In this document: piece by piece, positions 51,979-60,627 of the stretch | Layout of the letters: the number at the start of each line of letters is the position of its first letter | Position numbering within the stretch: the first letter of the stretch is position 1 | DNA from: Lactiplantibacillus daowaiensis | GTDB taxonomy: Bacteria; Bacillota; Bacilli; Lactobacillales; Lactobacillaceae | Length of the DNA stretch: 64,000 nt | Assembly (NCBI RefSeq): GCF_005405085.1 | Contig: NZ_BJDJ01000019.1 | Span: 1 to 64,000 of the forward strand | Reading direction: 5' to 3' | Translations under genes and position numbers: made by a program | Notes under the pieces: generated by a model | Told to the model about the DNA's origin: nothing | Databases searched by the model: none | What the model saw: the letters and a program-made list of their open reading frames with translations, nothing else

Positions 51979-53799
51979 ATGTTTTCAGAATGGAAATACG
52001 TTGGGCAAACCAAAGGCTTGTTGAAAATTGTTTTGGGTATTTTGTTAGTGCCAACATTTTACGCCGTCATCTTTCTCGCATCGTTATGGAATCCATATGC
52101 CAATGTACGCCACCTGCCTGTCGGTATCGTCAACGAAGACCGTGCTGTCACGAGTCATCAAAAGCGATACGCACTGGGCACACAAGTGACAACTCAATTA
52201 GTCGCTAATCACACCGCCGACTTTCATCAACTATCGGCGCAGCAAGCCCAATCGCAGTTAAAATCAGGACAATTGTATATGGCAATTACAATTCCGGCCA
52301 ACTTTTCCAAACGGGCATTGGCATTAGGCACCGCAACGACACAACCAATAACGCTCAACTATCATACCAACGCCGGCTTCAGCTTTATTGCGATGAAAAT
52401 GAACACCACCACCGCAAAACAAGTTCAAACCAAACTCGATCAACAATTAGCTACCAGCTATCTAACCGTGATGGCTAATGTTCTCAAAACAACTGGACGC
52501 CAACTCACCACCACCGGTAACGACTTAACGAAAAGTAATCGAGGGTTAACAAAAATCAAAACCGGCAGTCAAACCACTAGTCAAGCCTTAACCCAAGTTG
52601 CCACCGGCAGTCGTAACCTTAGCACTGGTCTTGATCAACTGACGCAAGGTGCACAACAAAGTCAGACCGCCTCAACCCAAGTACCACAGCTGAATACAGC
52701 CCTACAACAAGCAATGACCACCGCAATTAATACGCAACGACAATTGACCCAACGACTGACGGCCACTATGACGATTGCCCAACAATTCGGCCAAGTGGCA
52801 AAATCCGGCCAACTGAAGCAAGCTGAGTTACAAGCTATCACCCAGCAACTCCAAGCTAACCTGACGGCACTACAACAATTGTCAAGCCAACCGGCTTTAA
52901 ACACCGCCGCTAAATTAGTGACAACCACGACAAGCTTAACAACCAAGCTCGCCAGTACCGCGCCACAAACTCAACAGGCCTTACAACACTTAGCGACCGG
53001 CGCCACCGTGCTGCAACAATCAACGGCCCAATTAGCCACCGGCAGTCAGCACTTAACGGCTGGCGTACAAGCCGTCACAACAGCCAATCAAAAAATAGCC
53101 ACGGGATTAACAACCGGCGGTGACCAGTTAGCTCAAACGGGCCAACTAACAACGCATCAGCTTAAAACGATCGTTGCCCCAATTAAACTCACACACACGG
53201 ACACCACACCCGTCCCGAACAACGGCACTGGCATGAGTCCATACTTGATGGCCGTCGCGTTATTTGTTGGTTGTATCACGTTTAATATTATTTATGATAT
53301 GTATACCCCGCATCGCCAACCTAAGAACGCTTGGGACTGGTGGCGTCTAAAGCTACCATTTCTCTTTGAATTCACTTGGTTAGCAGCCACCGTGATGTTT
53401 GGACTGCTGCGTTTAATCGATCACTTGAATCCACTGCACCCTTGGTTGACCTATGCGTTTTGTGTCCTGACGATGTGGACTTTCGGCAGTATCGTGACGT
53501 TCTTCAATCTGATTCTTGACAAAACTGGGGCCTGGTTAATGTTGATTTTTATGATCATCCAACTTGGTGGCTCGGCGGGCACTTATCCGATTCAGTTGTC
53601 TAATCACCTCTTTCAAGCCATCCATCCGTACTTGCCAATGAGTATTGCCATCGATGCTTTTCGCAGTACATTATCCATTGGCAATTCGATTTGGCCCGAG
53701 ACATTGATTTTTACGACGATTATCATTGGCTTCAACTTGTTGATGGTGCTGACGTTCCACTACAACCTGCCACGGTTAAAGCAGTTGTTACCAAACTAA
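51979..53799 (+). CDS. YhgE/Pip family membrane protein
   Basis: A 606-aa protein. The first helix (IVLGILLVPTFYAVIFLASLW) is followed by the Pip N-terminal domain (LPVGIVNEDRAV, GQLYMAITIPANFS). A long extracellular Thr/Gln-rich coiled-coil region (about 170-400) and six C-terminal helices resembling an ABC-2 permease follow. The family includes phage infection protein Pip of Lactococcus and ESX-like accessory proteins. The ATG at 51979 has AAGGGGGG upstream; an earlier ATG at 51937 lies inside the operator. It is controlled by the upstream TetR. Confidence 0.9.
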   Translation: MFSEWKYVGQTKGLLKIVLGILLVPTFYAVIFLASLWNPYANVRHLPVGIVNEDRAVTSHQKRYALGTQVTTQLVANHTADFHQLSAQQAQSQLKSGQLYMAITIPANFSKRALALGTATTQPITLNYHTNAGFSFIAMKMNTTTAKQVQTKLDQQLATSYLTVMANVLKTTGRQLTTTGNDLTKSNRGLTKIKTGSQTTSQALTQVATGSRNLSTGLDQLTQGAQQSQTASTQVPQLNTALQQAMTTAINTQRQLTQRLTATMTIAQQFGQVAKSGQLKQAELQAITQQLQANLTALQQLSSQPALNTAAKLVTTTTSLTTKLASTAPQTQQALQHLATGATVLQQSTAQLATGSQHLTAGVQAVTTANQKIATGLTTGGDQLAQTGQLTTHQLKTIVAPIKLTHTDTTPVPNNGTGMSPYLMAVALFVGCITFNIIYDMYTPHRQPKNAWDWWRLKLPFLFEFTWLAATVMFGLLRLIDHLNPLHPWLTYAFCVLTMWTFGSIVTFFNLILDKTGAWLMLIFMIIQLGGSAGTYPIQLSNHLFQAIHPYLPMSIAIDAFRSTLSIGNSIWPETLIFTTIIIGFNLLMVLTFHYNLPRLKQLLPN

Positions 53800-53863
53800 T
53801 TAAATTTGAGTTGCCGAAACCGGTATGATAAAGACAATCGAAACTGAAAAGAGTGATTGCATT

Positions 53864-54143
53864 ATGAAGACAACCCCAATCGACGTTTTTGCCCACGTCT
53901 TAGCACCAAACTTTTACCAACAAATGTTGGCCATTGATGCAACGATTCCACAAAAAGCCCCTTACGTTCAAGCACAGGCTTTGATCAATATGACTTACCA
54001 GCAAACACATACAACCACTAGGTATCCCACCGATTGGGGCAACTGCTAAGATTATCGACGCCATTCAAGCAATGGCTACAACGCCGACTCAGGCTAACCA
54101 GCTTTTATATCAAAATGCGCAAAACCTACTCCATTTGGGTTAA
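53864..54143 (+). pseudogene. Internally deleted amidohydrolase
   Basis: The start MKTTPIDVFAHVLAPNFYQQ matches the N-terminus of aminocarboxymuconate-semialdehyde decarboxylase-type amidohydrolases, which carry the metal-binding H-x-H-like segment here as DVFAHV. After about 50 codons the frame breaks, and another frame gives AKIIDAIQAMATTPTQANQL to LLHLG, a typical C-terminus of the same family. Some 200 central codons are missing. Ends at 54143. Confidence 0.75.
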
Positions 54144-54248
54144 CCGTTCGTGATATAGGCGTTGGTTATCATAATCGATACTAGATAAGTATTAGACAGG
54201 TTTCTTTAAATTACTTATGCTTAATAGGACAATCTAAGGAGCGTGCTT

Positions 54249-54818
54249 ATGACAACTAATATTTTAAATCAAGCTTTAAATGGTGGTCGCCTAGTCTATA
54301 GTCCCACCAACTTCGCACCTATCGATGCCATCGTTGAAACCAATGCAGCGGTAACTGCTCAACTTAATCAGGGCTACCACACCCCAGCAGAGCGACGGCA
54401 ACTTTTCAGCCAAATCTTCGGCGCTCCAGTACCAGCTTCAACGGAAATCAAAGCACCCTTTAACACGGACTTTGGCCGCCATACAATTGTTGGCGAAAAT
54501 GTCTTTATCAATAAAGATTGCTTGTTCGTTGACCTAGGTGGTATCACGATTGACGACAATGTTCTAATTGCCCCACGCGTGATGCTAATCACCGTCAACC
54601 ACGTTGAAGCGCCGGCCCATCGCCGCGATTTGATCACTAAGTCAATTCATATCAAACACCATGCTTGGTTAGGTGCTGGCGTCCAAGTCCTACCTGGCGT
54701 AACGATTGGTGAAAACGCCATTGTGGGTGCGGGGGCCGTTGTAACGAAAGACGTGCCCGCCAATACGATGGTGGCTGGCATTCCGGCTCATAAAATTCGT
54801 AATGTCCAACTTGAATAA
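54249..54818 (+). CDS. Maltose/galactoside O-acetyltransferase-like protein
   Basis: A 189-aa trimeric left-handed beta-helix acetyltransferase. Hexapeptide repeats run from about 70 to 180 (VGENVFINKDCLFVD, GGITIDDNVLIAP, PGVTIGENAIVGAGAVVTKD). The catalytic His lies in TVNHVEAPAHRR. It transfers acetyl from acetyl-CoA to sugars or related hydroxyls. The ATG at 54249 has AAGGAG upstream. It lies alone after the amidohydrolase remnant. Confidence 0.88.
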   Translation: MTTNILNQALNGGRLVYSPTNFAPIDAIVETNAAVTAQLNQGYHTPAERRQLFSQIFGAPVPASTEIKAPFNTDFGRHTIVGENVFINKDCLFVDLGGITIDDNVLIAPRVMLITVNHVEAPAHRRDLITKSIHIKHHAWLGAGVQVLPGVTIGENAIVGAGAVVTKDVPANTMVAGIPAHKIRNVQLE

Positions 54819-54838
54819 GTCACGATTAGCTTAGGCAT

Positions 54839-54892
54839 TAAAAAATCATCAGTTTAACCCGATCTTTATCGGCTGAAGCTGATGATTTTTTG
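54839..54892 (+). terminator. Terminator
   Basis: Arms AAAAAATCATCAG / CTGATGATTTTTT with a 26-base loop. Confidence 0.8.
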
Positions 54893-54943
54893 TTGTCATA
54901 GCTTTAAGCATGCAGCCACTTAAAAATTAACGGTAGTCACCTT

Positions 54944-54972
54944 TTGCAATCGTTTTCAGTGACGCCTATACT
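54944..54972 (+). promoter_or_regulatory. Promoter with overlapping cre site
   Basis: TTGCAA-N17-TATACT forms the promoter. TGCAATCGTTTTCA at 54945-54958 matches the cre consensus TGNAANCGNTNNCA at every fixed base and overlaps the -35, so CcpA should repress the flavodoxin gene. Confidence 0.75.
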
Positions 54973-55052
54973 AAAAGTAGCAATTATAGTGAACTAATCA
55001 TTACCAGCAGACAATCGCCTACTAGTAAAACTTGACTCTGGAGGTCTTAAGT

Positions 55053-55484
55053 ATGACAGTAGCAATTCGTTATCAAACTCGCAATGGCAATACCGAAGCA
55101 TTTGCCCAACAAATTTCGGCCGTTGCTGGCGTACCAGCTGAGCAAGTGCCAACCACGATCGATGAACCCGTTGATTTACTCTTTATGGGTGGTGGGACTT
55201 ACTTTATGCGACCAGATAAAGCCGCTTCAAAATTTATGGATAGTCTAAATAGCACCAAAGTTAAAAAAATTGCCATCTTCACCACGTCTGGCGGCCCCGA
55301 AATGCCGACCGATAAAGCTTTGACCAAGGCGGCTGAAGCTAAAGGCATCGAAGTCATCGGCCACTTCCATCAATTAATGGGTGGTAAAGGCATGAAGATT
55401 CTCGGTTCCAGCGGTGGCAAACTCAAACCCGACCAAGTTGATGCCGTTAAAAAGTTTGCGACTGAAATGTTGGCACAACAATAA
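55053..55484 (+). CDS. Flavodoxin family protein
   Basis: A 143-aa flavodoxin-like protein. YQTRNGNTEAFAQQI resembles the FMN phosphate loop, and MGGGTYFMRPDK and FTTSGGPEMP supply later contacts. It probably carries electrons or protects as a small flavoprotein. GGAGG lies before the ATG at 55053. Its promoter has a cre site, so it is expected to rise when preferred sugars are gone. Confidence 0.82.
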   Translation: MTVAIRYQTRNGNTEAFAQQISAVAGVPAEQVPTTIDEPVDLLFMGGGTYFMRPDKAASKFMDSLNSTKVKKIAIFTTSGGPEMPTDKALTKAAEAKGIEVIGHFHQLMGGKGMKILGSSGGKLKPDQVDAVKKFATEMLAQQ

Positions 55485-55490
55485 TAACCT

Positions 55491-55529
55491 GAAGCTAGTC
55501 CTAATTAACTGATTGGGACTAGCTTTTTT
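55491..55529 (+). terminator. Terminator
   Basis: Arms AAGCTAGTCC / GGACTAGCTT followed by a T run. Confidence 0.85.
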
Positions 55530-55580
55530 CGCTTTAGTGACCTAAACTTAATGCATTCAATTTATTTGGAGGGGTCACTT

Positions 55581-56081
55581 ATGGCACAAGCTTTAATCAT
55601 TATCGACATGCAACAAGCTTTACAAGACCTAGATCAGCGTGAGCAAGTCATCGCCACGATCAATCAGCGAATCGATCAATATCGTGCCGCTCAGCGCCCC
55701 ATTGTCTTTATTCAACATACCGAACCGGGCATGGCGGTTGCCAGTGATGCTTGGCGCTTGTTCCCTGAAATTCATGCCTTAGAAACCGATACCTACTACA
55801 TCAAAACGCGACCAGATGCATTTTATCAGACTGGCTTAGCCGCGTATCTAACGATGAATGAACTTAAGCACATTGAAATTTGTGGTGCCCAAGTTGAATT
55901 TTGTGTCGACACGACGATTCGGGTCGCTTATCACCTTGGCTTTCAAATCGAGTTACTGATCGATGGGATTACGACCGTCGACAGCGCCGACCTAACCGCT
56001 ACGCAAATCAAACAACACCATGCCCATATTTGGGAACATCGCTTTGGCGAATTTGTTTCAACCGCAACACCGTTAACTTAA
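55581..56081 (+). CDS. Isochorismatase family cysteine hydrolase
   Basis: A 166-aa cysteine hydrolase. The catalytic triad is visible: Asp in LIIIDMQQAL, Lys in YYIKTRPDAF, and Cys in CGAQVEFCVDTT. The family includes nicotinamidase-, isochorismatase- and ureidoacrylate-type amidases. The substrate is unclear. GGAGGGG precedes the ATG at 55581. A TAAACT-N5-CATTCAATT start region lies at 55543-55562, as in other promoters of this window. Confidence 0.88.
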   Translation: MAQALIIIDMQQALQDLDQREQVIATINQRIDQYRAAQRPIVFIQHTEPGMAVASDAWRLFPEIHALETDTYYIKTRPDAFYQTGLAAYLTMNELKHIEICGAQVEFCVDTTIRVAYHLGFQIELLIDGITTVDSADLTATQIKQHHAHIWEHRFGEFVSTATPLT

Positions 56082-56132
56082 AATAACCCATCCTTAACCT
56101 GATAACAGTCAGACTAAGGATGGGTTATTTTT
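56082..56132. terminator. Bidirectional terminator
   Basis: Arms AAATAACCCATCCTTA / TAAGGATGGGTTATTT between convergent genes. Confidence 0.88.
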
Positions 56133-57147
56133 AACTAGCTTGCCAATCAATTGGCGGCTGCTTGGCTAAAATTGTTTCAATCTGTTCGAGTTCCGTGGCG
56201 GTAAAGTCTAAGTGGGCTAACGCCTGCACATTATTGACCACTTGTTCCGGCCGACTGGCACCAATCAAAACACTAGCAATCGCCGGTTGACGGAGATTCC
56301 AGGCCAAGGCCATCTGAGCCAAGCTTTGTTGCCGGGCCTGAGCAACCTCGTTTAACGCTTTGACGGTAGCCAACGTTTGGGCCACTTGTGCCGGATGTAA
56401 AAACGGAATCGTGGCTTTGTTGGCCCGTGAATTCACCGGAACACCGTGCAAATATTTATCCGTCAATAGGCCCTGGCACAAGGAACTAAAACTAACGGCG
56501 CCTTTATGTACCGCTGCCAATTCTGGCAATAAGTCTAATTCAATTTGGCGATTAAACATGTTATAGCGCGGTTGATGAATGATAAAGGGCGTCTTCAATT
56601 CCTTAAAGATCGCCGCAATCACTTTTGTCTGGGCTCCACTATAATTAGAAATCCCGACGTACAACGTTTTACCAGCACGCACCAATTGATCTAAAGCCAA
56701 GGCCGTCTCTTCAATTGGTGTTTCTGGATCTGGTCGATGACTATAAAAGATGTCAAAGTAATCTAAACCGGTACGCTGTAAGCTTTGATCAGCACTGGCA
56801 ATGATACTTTTACGTGACCCCCAATTACCATATGGTCCCTGCCACATGACATAACCCGCTTTACTGGCAATCACCAATTCATCGCGATACGCCCGTAAAT
56901 CACTCGCCAAGATTTGTCCAAAGTTCGTTTCGGCACTACCGGGTTCGGGCCCATAGTTATTCGCCAAATCAAAATAAGTCACGCCTAAATCAAAAGCTTG
57001 ATGGACGATTGCTTTTTGGTTAGCTAATGAATCAACACTGCCAAAGTTATTCCATAATCCTAAGCCGATTGCCGACAGTTTTAAGCCACTGTCACCCACG
57101 CGATTGTAGACCATTTGATCATAACGAGTTGTTGCTGCTTGATACAT
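56131..57147 (-). CDS. Aldo/keto reductase, YghZ-like
   Basis: A 338-aa NADPH-dependent aldo/keto reductase of the AKR14 (L-glyceraldehyde 3-phosphate reductase-like) group. YFDLANNYGPEPGSAE holds the catalytic Asp and Tyr, VIASKAGYVMW the Lys, and YSHRPDPETPIEET the His. SVLIGASRPEQVVNNVQAL is the C-terminal cofactor site. The ATG at 57147 has GGTGG eight bases upstream. It stands alone. Confidence 0.9.
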   Translation of the reverse strand: MYQAATTRYDQMVYNRVGDSGLKLSAIGLGLWNNFGSVDSLANQKAIVHQAFDLGVTYFDLANNYGPEPGSAETNFGQILASDLRAYRDELVIASKAGYVMWQGPYGNWGSRKSIIASADQSLQRTGLDYFDIFYSHRPDPETPIEETALALDQLVRAGKTLYVGISNYSGAQTKVIAAIFKELKTPFIIHQPRYNMFNRQIELDLLPELAAVHKGAVSFSSLCQGLLTDKYLHGVPVNSRANKATIPFLHPAQVAQTLATVKALNEVAQARQQSLAQMALAWNLRQPAIASVLIGASRPEQVVNNVQALAHLDFTATELEQIETILAKQPPIDWQAS

Positions 57148-57255
57148 ATTTAAGACCACCCTTGTCGGTTGTAATTTAAGTCAATGATACCGCTTGCAAC
57201 AGTGAAAGATAGTAAACTTTTACTAATTTGATTGTATCCTGATCAACTTTTGCCA

Positions 57256-57300
57256 CTAAAAAAGTGCATGAGCTGAAGTTTCCCCCTTCAGGTCATGCAC
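57256..57300 (-). terminator. Terminator of the immunity gene
   Basis: GTGCATGA.CTGAAG paired with CTTCAG.TCATGCAC, followed on the minus strand by TTTTTT. Confidence 0.88.
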
Positions 57301-57315
57301 GCCTATTTCAATTTA

Positions 57316-57672
57316 TTAGTGACGAGGCACTTCTTCTAGTAAGCCGTAAAATTGTGACTTATCCGAAAAGTCCGCCATATATTGGCCATTGAGTCCCGCT
57401 TTTTGACCGAACACACTGAGTTGCACGATCAAATCTTCTTCTGGCTTTGAAAAATGCAACCGTGCTTTGACCGCTAAGCTCCGAATATAGTTGACTAAGC
57501 GATTAACTAACGCGGCCGGATTCTTACCGGTTGCCACTTTCTTTTGTACCTGGCCTAAAACATCGATGATATCCAATAATTCTGTCGATGCTGGTTGGCG
57601 CTGCTTTAACAATTCAAGCAATGCTTGAATTGTTTGTTGTACATCTTGACTATCTTTTAACGTTTCACTCAT
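57316..57672 (-). CDS. Class IIa (pediocin-type) bacteriocin immunity protein
   Basis: A 118-aa helical protein with the family pattern KNPAALVNRLVNYIRSLAVK, LHFSKPEEDLIVQLSVFGQKAG and a C-terminal ADFSDKSQFYG. Such four-helix cytoplasmic proteins protect cells by binding the mannose PTS receptor when class IIa bacteriocins open it. No bacteriocin precursor, transporter or regulator is nearby, so it is an orphan immunity gene that may give cross-protection. Confidence 0.88.
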   Translation of the reverse strand: MSETLKDSQDVQQTIQALLELLKQRQPASTELLDIIDVLGQVQKKVATGKNPAALVNRLVNYIRSLAVKARLHFSKPEEDLIVQLSVFGQKAGLNGQYMADFSDKSQFYGLLEEVPRH

Positions 57673-57786
57673 GATTATTTCCCCCTAAATCCTCACTTTT
57701 AATGAACACCTTTTAGTTTAATCACTTTAACAATGTTATTGGGGAAAATGACTTAAACGACCTTTTTTTAGTCCTGAACGTTATCG

Positions 57787-58290
57787 TTACAGTCCAATCA
57801 TATCGGGAATCAACCAAATATAACTTAACCCGACCACCAAAAACCCAACTAGAAAGATCACAAAAGCCATTTGACTTAAACGTCGCCTTACCCGGACACG
57901 GGAACTGGCATGCTGCCTTTTAACGGCAAATCGCCGCGCTTGTTTAACTTGGCCCCAAACATAAATAACTATCAGCAACCAAAGCAGCACAAAAATCAGC
58001 ATCGTTACGCCCAACATCAGTGGTTGTGCAGAACTAGCTAGTTGATCCATCAAGGTTAAGACAAAAATTGATACAAAAAACACCAGCATCAATATTCGAC
58101 TGCCACGTTTGTATCGTCGCTGCGATTGTTGATGCTGCTTATCCTGGCGCATCTGCTCGACAGCTCGATGATAAGCCGCCGTCGGTACACCTAGGTCAAG
58201 GCGATCATGTTTCAACGCCCAAGCAACCCAACCGATATACAACCCACTCACGATGACTAGCCCCAAACCGAGTTTAAAAACAACCCACAT
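57787..58290 (-). CDS. Membrane protein of unknown function
   Basis: A 167-aa protein with four helices (about 8-28, 68-88, 95-115 and 143-163) and two very basic cytoplasmic loops (QDKQHQQSQRRYKRGSR and RRFAVKRQHASSRVRVRRR). The ATG at 58290 is preferred to a TTG at 58311 by spacing to GAGAAG. I recognise no family. Confidence 0.62.
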   Translation of the reverse strand: MWVVFKLGLGLVIVSGLYIGWVAWALKHDRLDLGVPTAAYHRAVEQMRQDKQHQQSQRRYKRGSRILMLVFFVSIFVLTLMDQLASSAQPLMLGVTMLIFVLLWLLIVIYVWGQVKQARRFAVKRQHASSRVRVRRRLSQMAFVIFLVGFLVVGLSYIWLIPDMIGL

Positions 58291-58311
58291 TTTTATCAAC
58301 TTCTCTCTCAA

Positions 58312-58485
58312 ACTACTATTATCAGTTTCTAACTATTATACTAGTTCTTATTAAGCCAATGATGACATTAATATTAAGTAAACAATACATTTTACAGTAT
58401 TCACTAATTGTCTCTAAAAATAAAACGATGCTAGTGCTATTAGTCAGCAACCTTTTAACAATTCAATTTTGATTTGATCAATCTC
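58312..58485. other. Intergenic stretch with nothing recognised
   Basis: AT-rich sequence; it should hold the minus-strand promoter of the 57787-58290 gene, but no clear -35/-10 pair was found. Confidence 0.4.
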
Positions 58486-58528
58486 AAAGGCACGCATTAC
58501 CCTGTTCAATCAGGTAATACGTGCCTTT
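58486..58528. terminator. Terminator of the GyrI-like gene
   Basis: AAAGGCACG.ATTACC paired with GGTAAT.CGTGCCTTT, one mismatch. Confidence 0.72.
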
Positions 58529-58576
58529 AGTTAACTGTATTTTAGGACGGTACTAGTTCATGATGACGTCATACCA

Positions 58577-59047
58577 TCAGGCTAGCTCGGCTTCAATTGG
58601 CACTAACAATTCACATTTACCAGCCTGCACTAAAGCTGGGCGATAACGTTCAATGATTGGTCCTGGCCGCCGCTTTAGTTGAGCTTGTTGTAGCTGCTGG
58701 ATCAAATATTGATACCCGTTACTCATTGCCGACTGAGTATGTGCCAATTCAAAGACGGCATAGTGACCGCCCATTAGTTTGCGCTGAGACAATGGCCTTT
58801 TAGGTACCGCCATGTCAGGTAATATCGCACCAACATCATAGCGGCAAGCAGCCGCCGGAACAGTCGTCGGATCATCCAGTGCAATACCCAAGATCGTAAC
58901 CTGGGTGAATAACGCTTCACTAGTCAGCCACGCTTTAAAGGTCGCCATCAAAGCTTGATTTTCCGGTCCATATGGGCCGATTCGCCGTAAATAAGCTAAA
59001 TTGCATATTGCAAGTGTTTCAATTTTCATAGTTGTCATCTCATTCAT
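58577..59047 (-). CDS. GyrI-like small-molecule binding protein
   Basis: A 156-aa protein of the GyrI-like/effector-binding fold, without a DNA-binding domain. YLRRIGPYGPENQALMATFKAWL and GGHYAVFELAHTQSAMSNGYQYL are typical of AraC-linked stand-alone GyrI proteins. The family binds hydrophobic cations or hydrolyses electrophilic compounds. Starts at 59047, 59038 and 59029 are possible, with no decisive ribosome site. Confidence 0.8.
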   Translation of the reverse strand: MNEMTTMKIETLAICNLAYLRRIGPYGPENQALMATFKAWLTSEALFTQVTILGIALDDPTTVPAAACRYDVGAILPDMAVPKRPLSQRKLMGGHYAVFELAHTQSAMSNGYQYLIQQLQQAQLKRRPGPIIERYRPALVQAGKCELLVPIEAELA

Positions 59048-59110
59048 TAGGTCTCAGGCGCCCGGTAGGACTACTATAACTTGAGTTAAAATGAAATGCA
59101 CCTATTCTTT

Positions 59111-59383
59111 TTAAAATCTTGCAAAAACCGCTAATGTCAAAATAATCGTGTTAATCAAATGCAATCTGCGTTTTAACCCAGGTGCGACAGTCGATTGTTT
59201 CAACATCATCTGATTAGTCCCAATAGCCACAAATACGAGTAATTTGGCCGCTATACCACGCACGCCGGTTAACCATGTCGGGGTTAATCCTAGCCAGCTC
59301 ACGATAAGCCCAATCGCACTCAAGAGACCTAATCCCAAATCAATCGCAACTGAAATCTGAATCTTCTTCGGTAACTGTGTCAT
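59111..59383 (-). CDS. 90-aa three-helix membrane protein
   Basis: A small hydrophobic protein with about three helices (SVAIDLGLGLLSAIGLIVSWLG, AAKLLVFVAIGTNQMML, LINTIILTLAVFARF). GGGAG lies before the ATG at 59383. No family recognised. Confidence 0.6.
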   Translation of the reverse strand: MTQLPKKIQISVAIDLGLGLLSAIGLIVSWLGLTPTWLTGVRGIAAKLLVFVAIGTNQMMLKQSTVAPGLKRRLHLINTIILTLAVFARF

Positions 59384-59593
59384 GATCACCACTCCCTTTG
59401 TTTATCTAAAACCAGCAATTCGTTACGATGAAACTAACATCAGACCAACGCGACAACAACTGGGAAAATCCAATAAACAAATTAACAAACTACTCGGTTA
59501 AAACCCGATTAAACCGGCGTGCCAAGAATCTAAGCTAGGCTTTTTAACCAGTATTCGCTATCATAAAATTAAATTCAAAGGGAGATGATGACA

Positions 59594-60199
59594 ATGCGAT
59601 TTGGTGAACATTTAAAGCAAGCACGGTTATCACAACAGTTAACTCAAAAAGACGTTGCAGAACAATTGCACGTGTCACGCCAAACGATTTCAAGTTGGGA
59701 GACCGAACACAGTTATCCAGATATCGACAGCTTATTACGACTTAGTGACTTTTATGGCTTATCTCTAGACACTCTCTTACGCGAAGATACCGGGATGACT
59801 GACTATCTCCGACGACAGGATGTTCGACAACAAATTCGCCCCGTTCGGATCACATTAACATTAATGACGCTTGGATTTGCACTCTTAGTCGTGTTAGATC
59901 AACTGATGCCACGATTAAACTTAATTAATCCAATGGTCAGTTTTATTGCACTGTTTGGTATCATTGCGCTCGACTACGTGAACCACTTCAACCGCCACCT
60001 TCGTTTAGATACCCGACCACTATTTCGTGACCGTTACCCTTGGTTCGACCATTACGCTCAATTTGGCTTTGGTTTTCTAGCCGTTTTAGGATTTGGCGGC
60101 AGCTTGCTTAATATTAGCACCTGGCTTACGGTACCCATTGCAATCATTGGCTTTGCTGGTTGTTGTTTCTGGTTAATTGCACATTTGGAGAAAGCTTGA
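59594..60199 (+). CDS. XRE regulator with C-terminal membrane domain
   Basis: A 201-aa protein. XRE helix-turn-helix at about 1-60 (LTQKDVAEQLHVSRQTISSW, YPDIDSLLRLSDFYG) followed by three to four membrane helices (about 85-195). Regulators fused to membrane segments may sense the membrane. It is the intact relative of the frameshifted gene at 50495. The ATG at 59594 has GGAG nine bases upstream. Confidence 0.85.
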   Translation: MRFGEHLKQARLSQQLTQKDVAEQLHVSRQTISSWETEHSYPDIDSLLRLSDFYGLSLDTLLREDTGMTDYLRRQDVRQQIRPVRITLTLMTLGFALLVVLDQLMPRLNLINPMVSFIALFGIIALDYVNHFNRHLRLDTRPLFRDRYPWFDHYAQFGFGFLAVLGFGGSLLNISTWLTVPIAIIGFAGCCFWLIAHLEKA

Positions 60200-60400
60200 C
60201 ACTACAGAGAAGTGCCGCAATCAATATAAACTGACGATATATGGTAACTTATGTAATGCCGAAAATTATATCAAAGAAGTCAAACTAATTTCTTTTTGGA
60301 CAATGTGGAAAAACGGATTCGCACAGTTATCTAATGAACATATGCATATATTTATAAGGGCTACTGCATACAACTTGCTAGCAAAACCGGTTGTAAATCT

Positions 60401-60452
60401 AAAATCACACCTAATTTTGAGTTTTAAAGCTCTCTTTCAGGTGTGATTTTCA
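60401..60452 (+). terminator. Terminator
   Basis: Arms AAAATCACACCT / AGGTGTGATTTT, about 200 bases after the XRE gene; the intervening frame (60177-60446) is not convincing as a gene. Confidence 0.75.
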
Positions 60453-60627
60453 TTTTTATTCGCTTCACCACTAGATTGGCAATAATATCGCTTGCCAGAT
60501 TTGATCCTCAAGATTTAACTTCTTATCAACATCATCCAATGAAATAGCGGTATCTTGCATTTCTAGCATCAATTTTTTTATTGTATTTAGTCAAATTGTT
60601 ACTTCGATATAATCAAAATAGAATTTT
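60453..60627 (-). other. AT-rich stretch with a possible 32-codon remnant
   Basis: A minus-strand frame at 60569-60471 (MLEMQDTAISLDDVDKKLNL...) has an ATG but no ribosome site and stops early. It may be the decayed start or end of a gene related to the orphan next to it. Otherwise nothing is seen. Confidence 0.3.

Noticed and set aside
60177-60446. 89-codon plus-strand frame after the XRE gene
   Set aside because: It overlaps the XRE gene end, has no ribosome site, runs into a terminator hairpin and shows no protein-like pattern.
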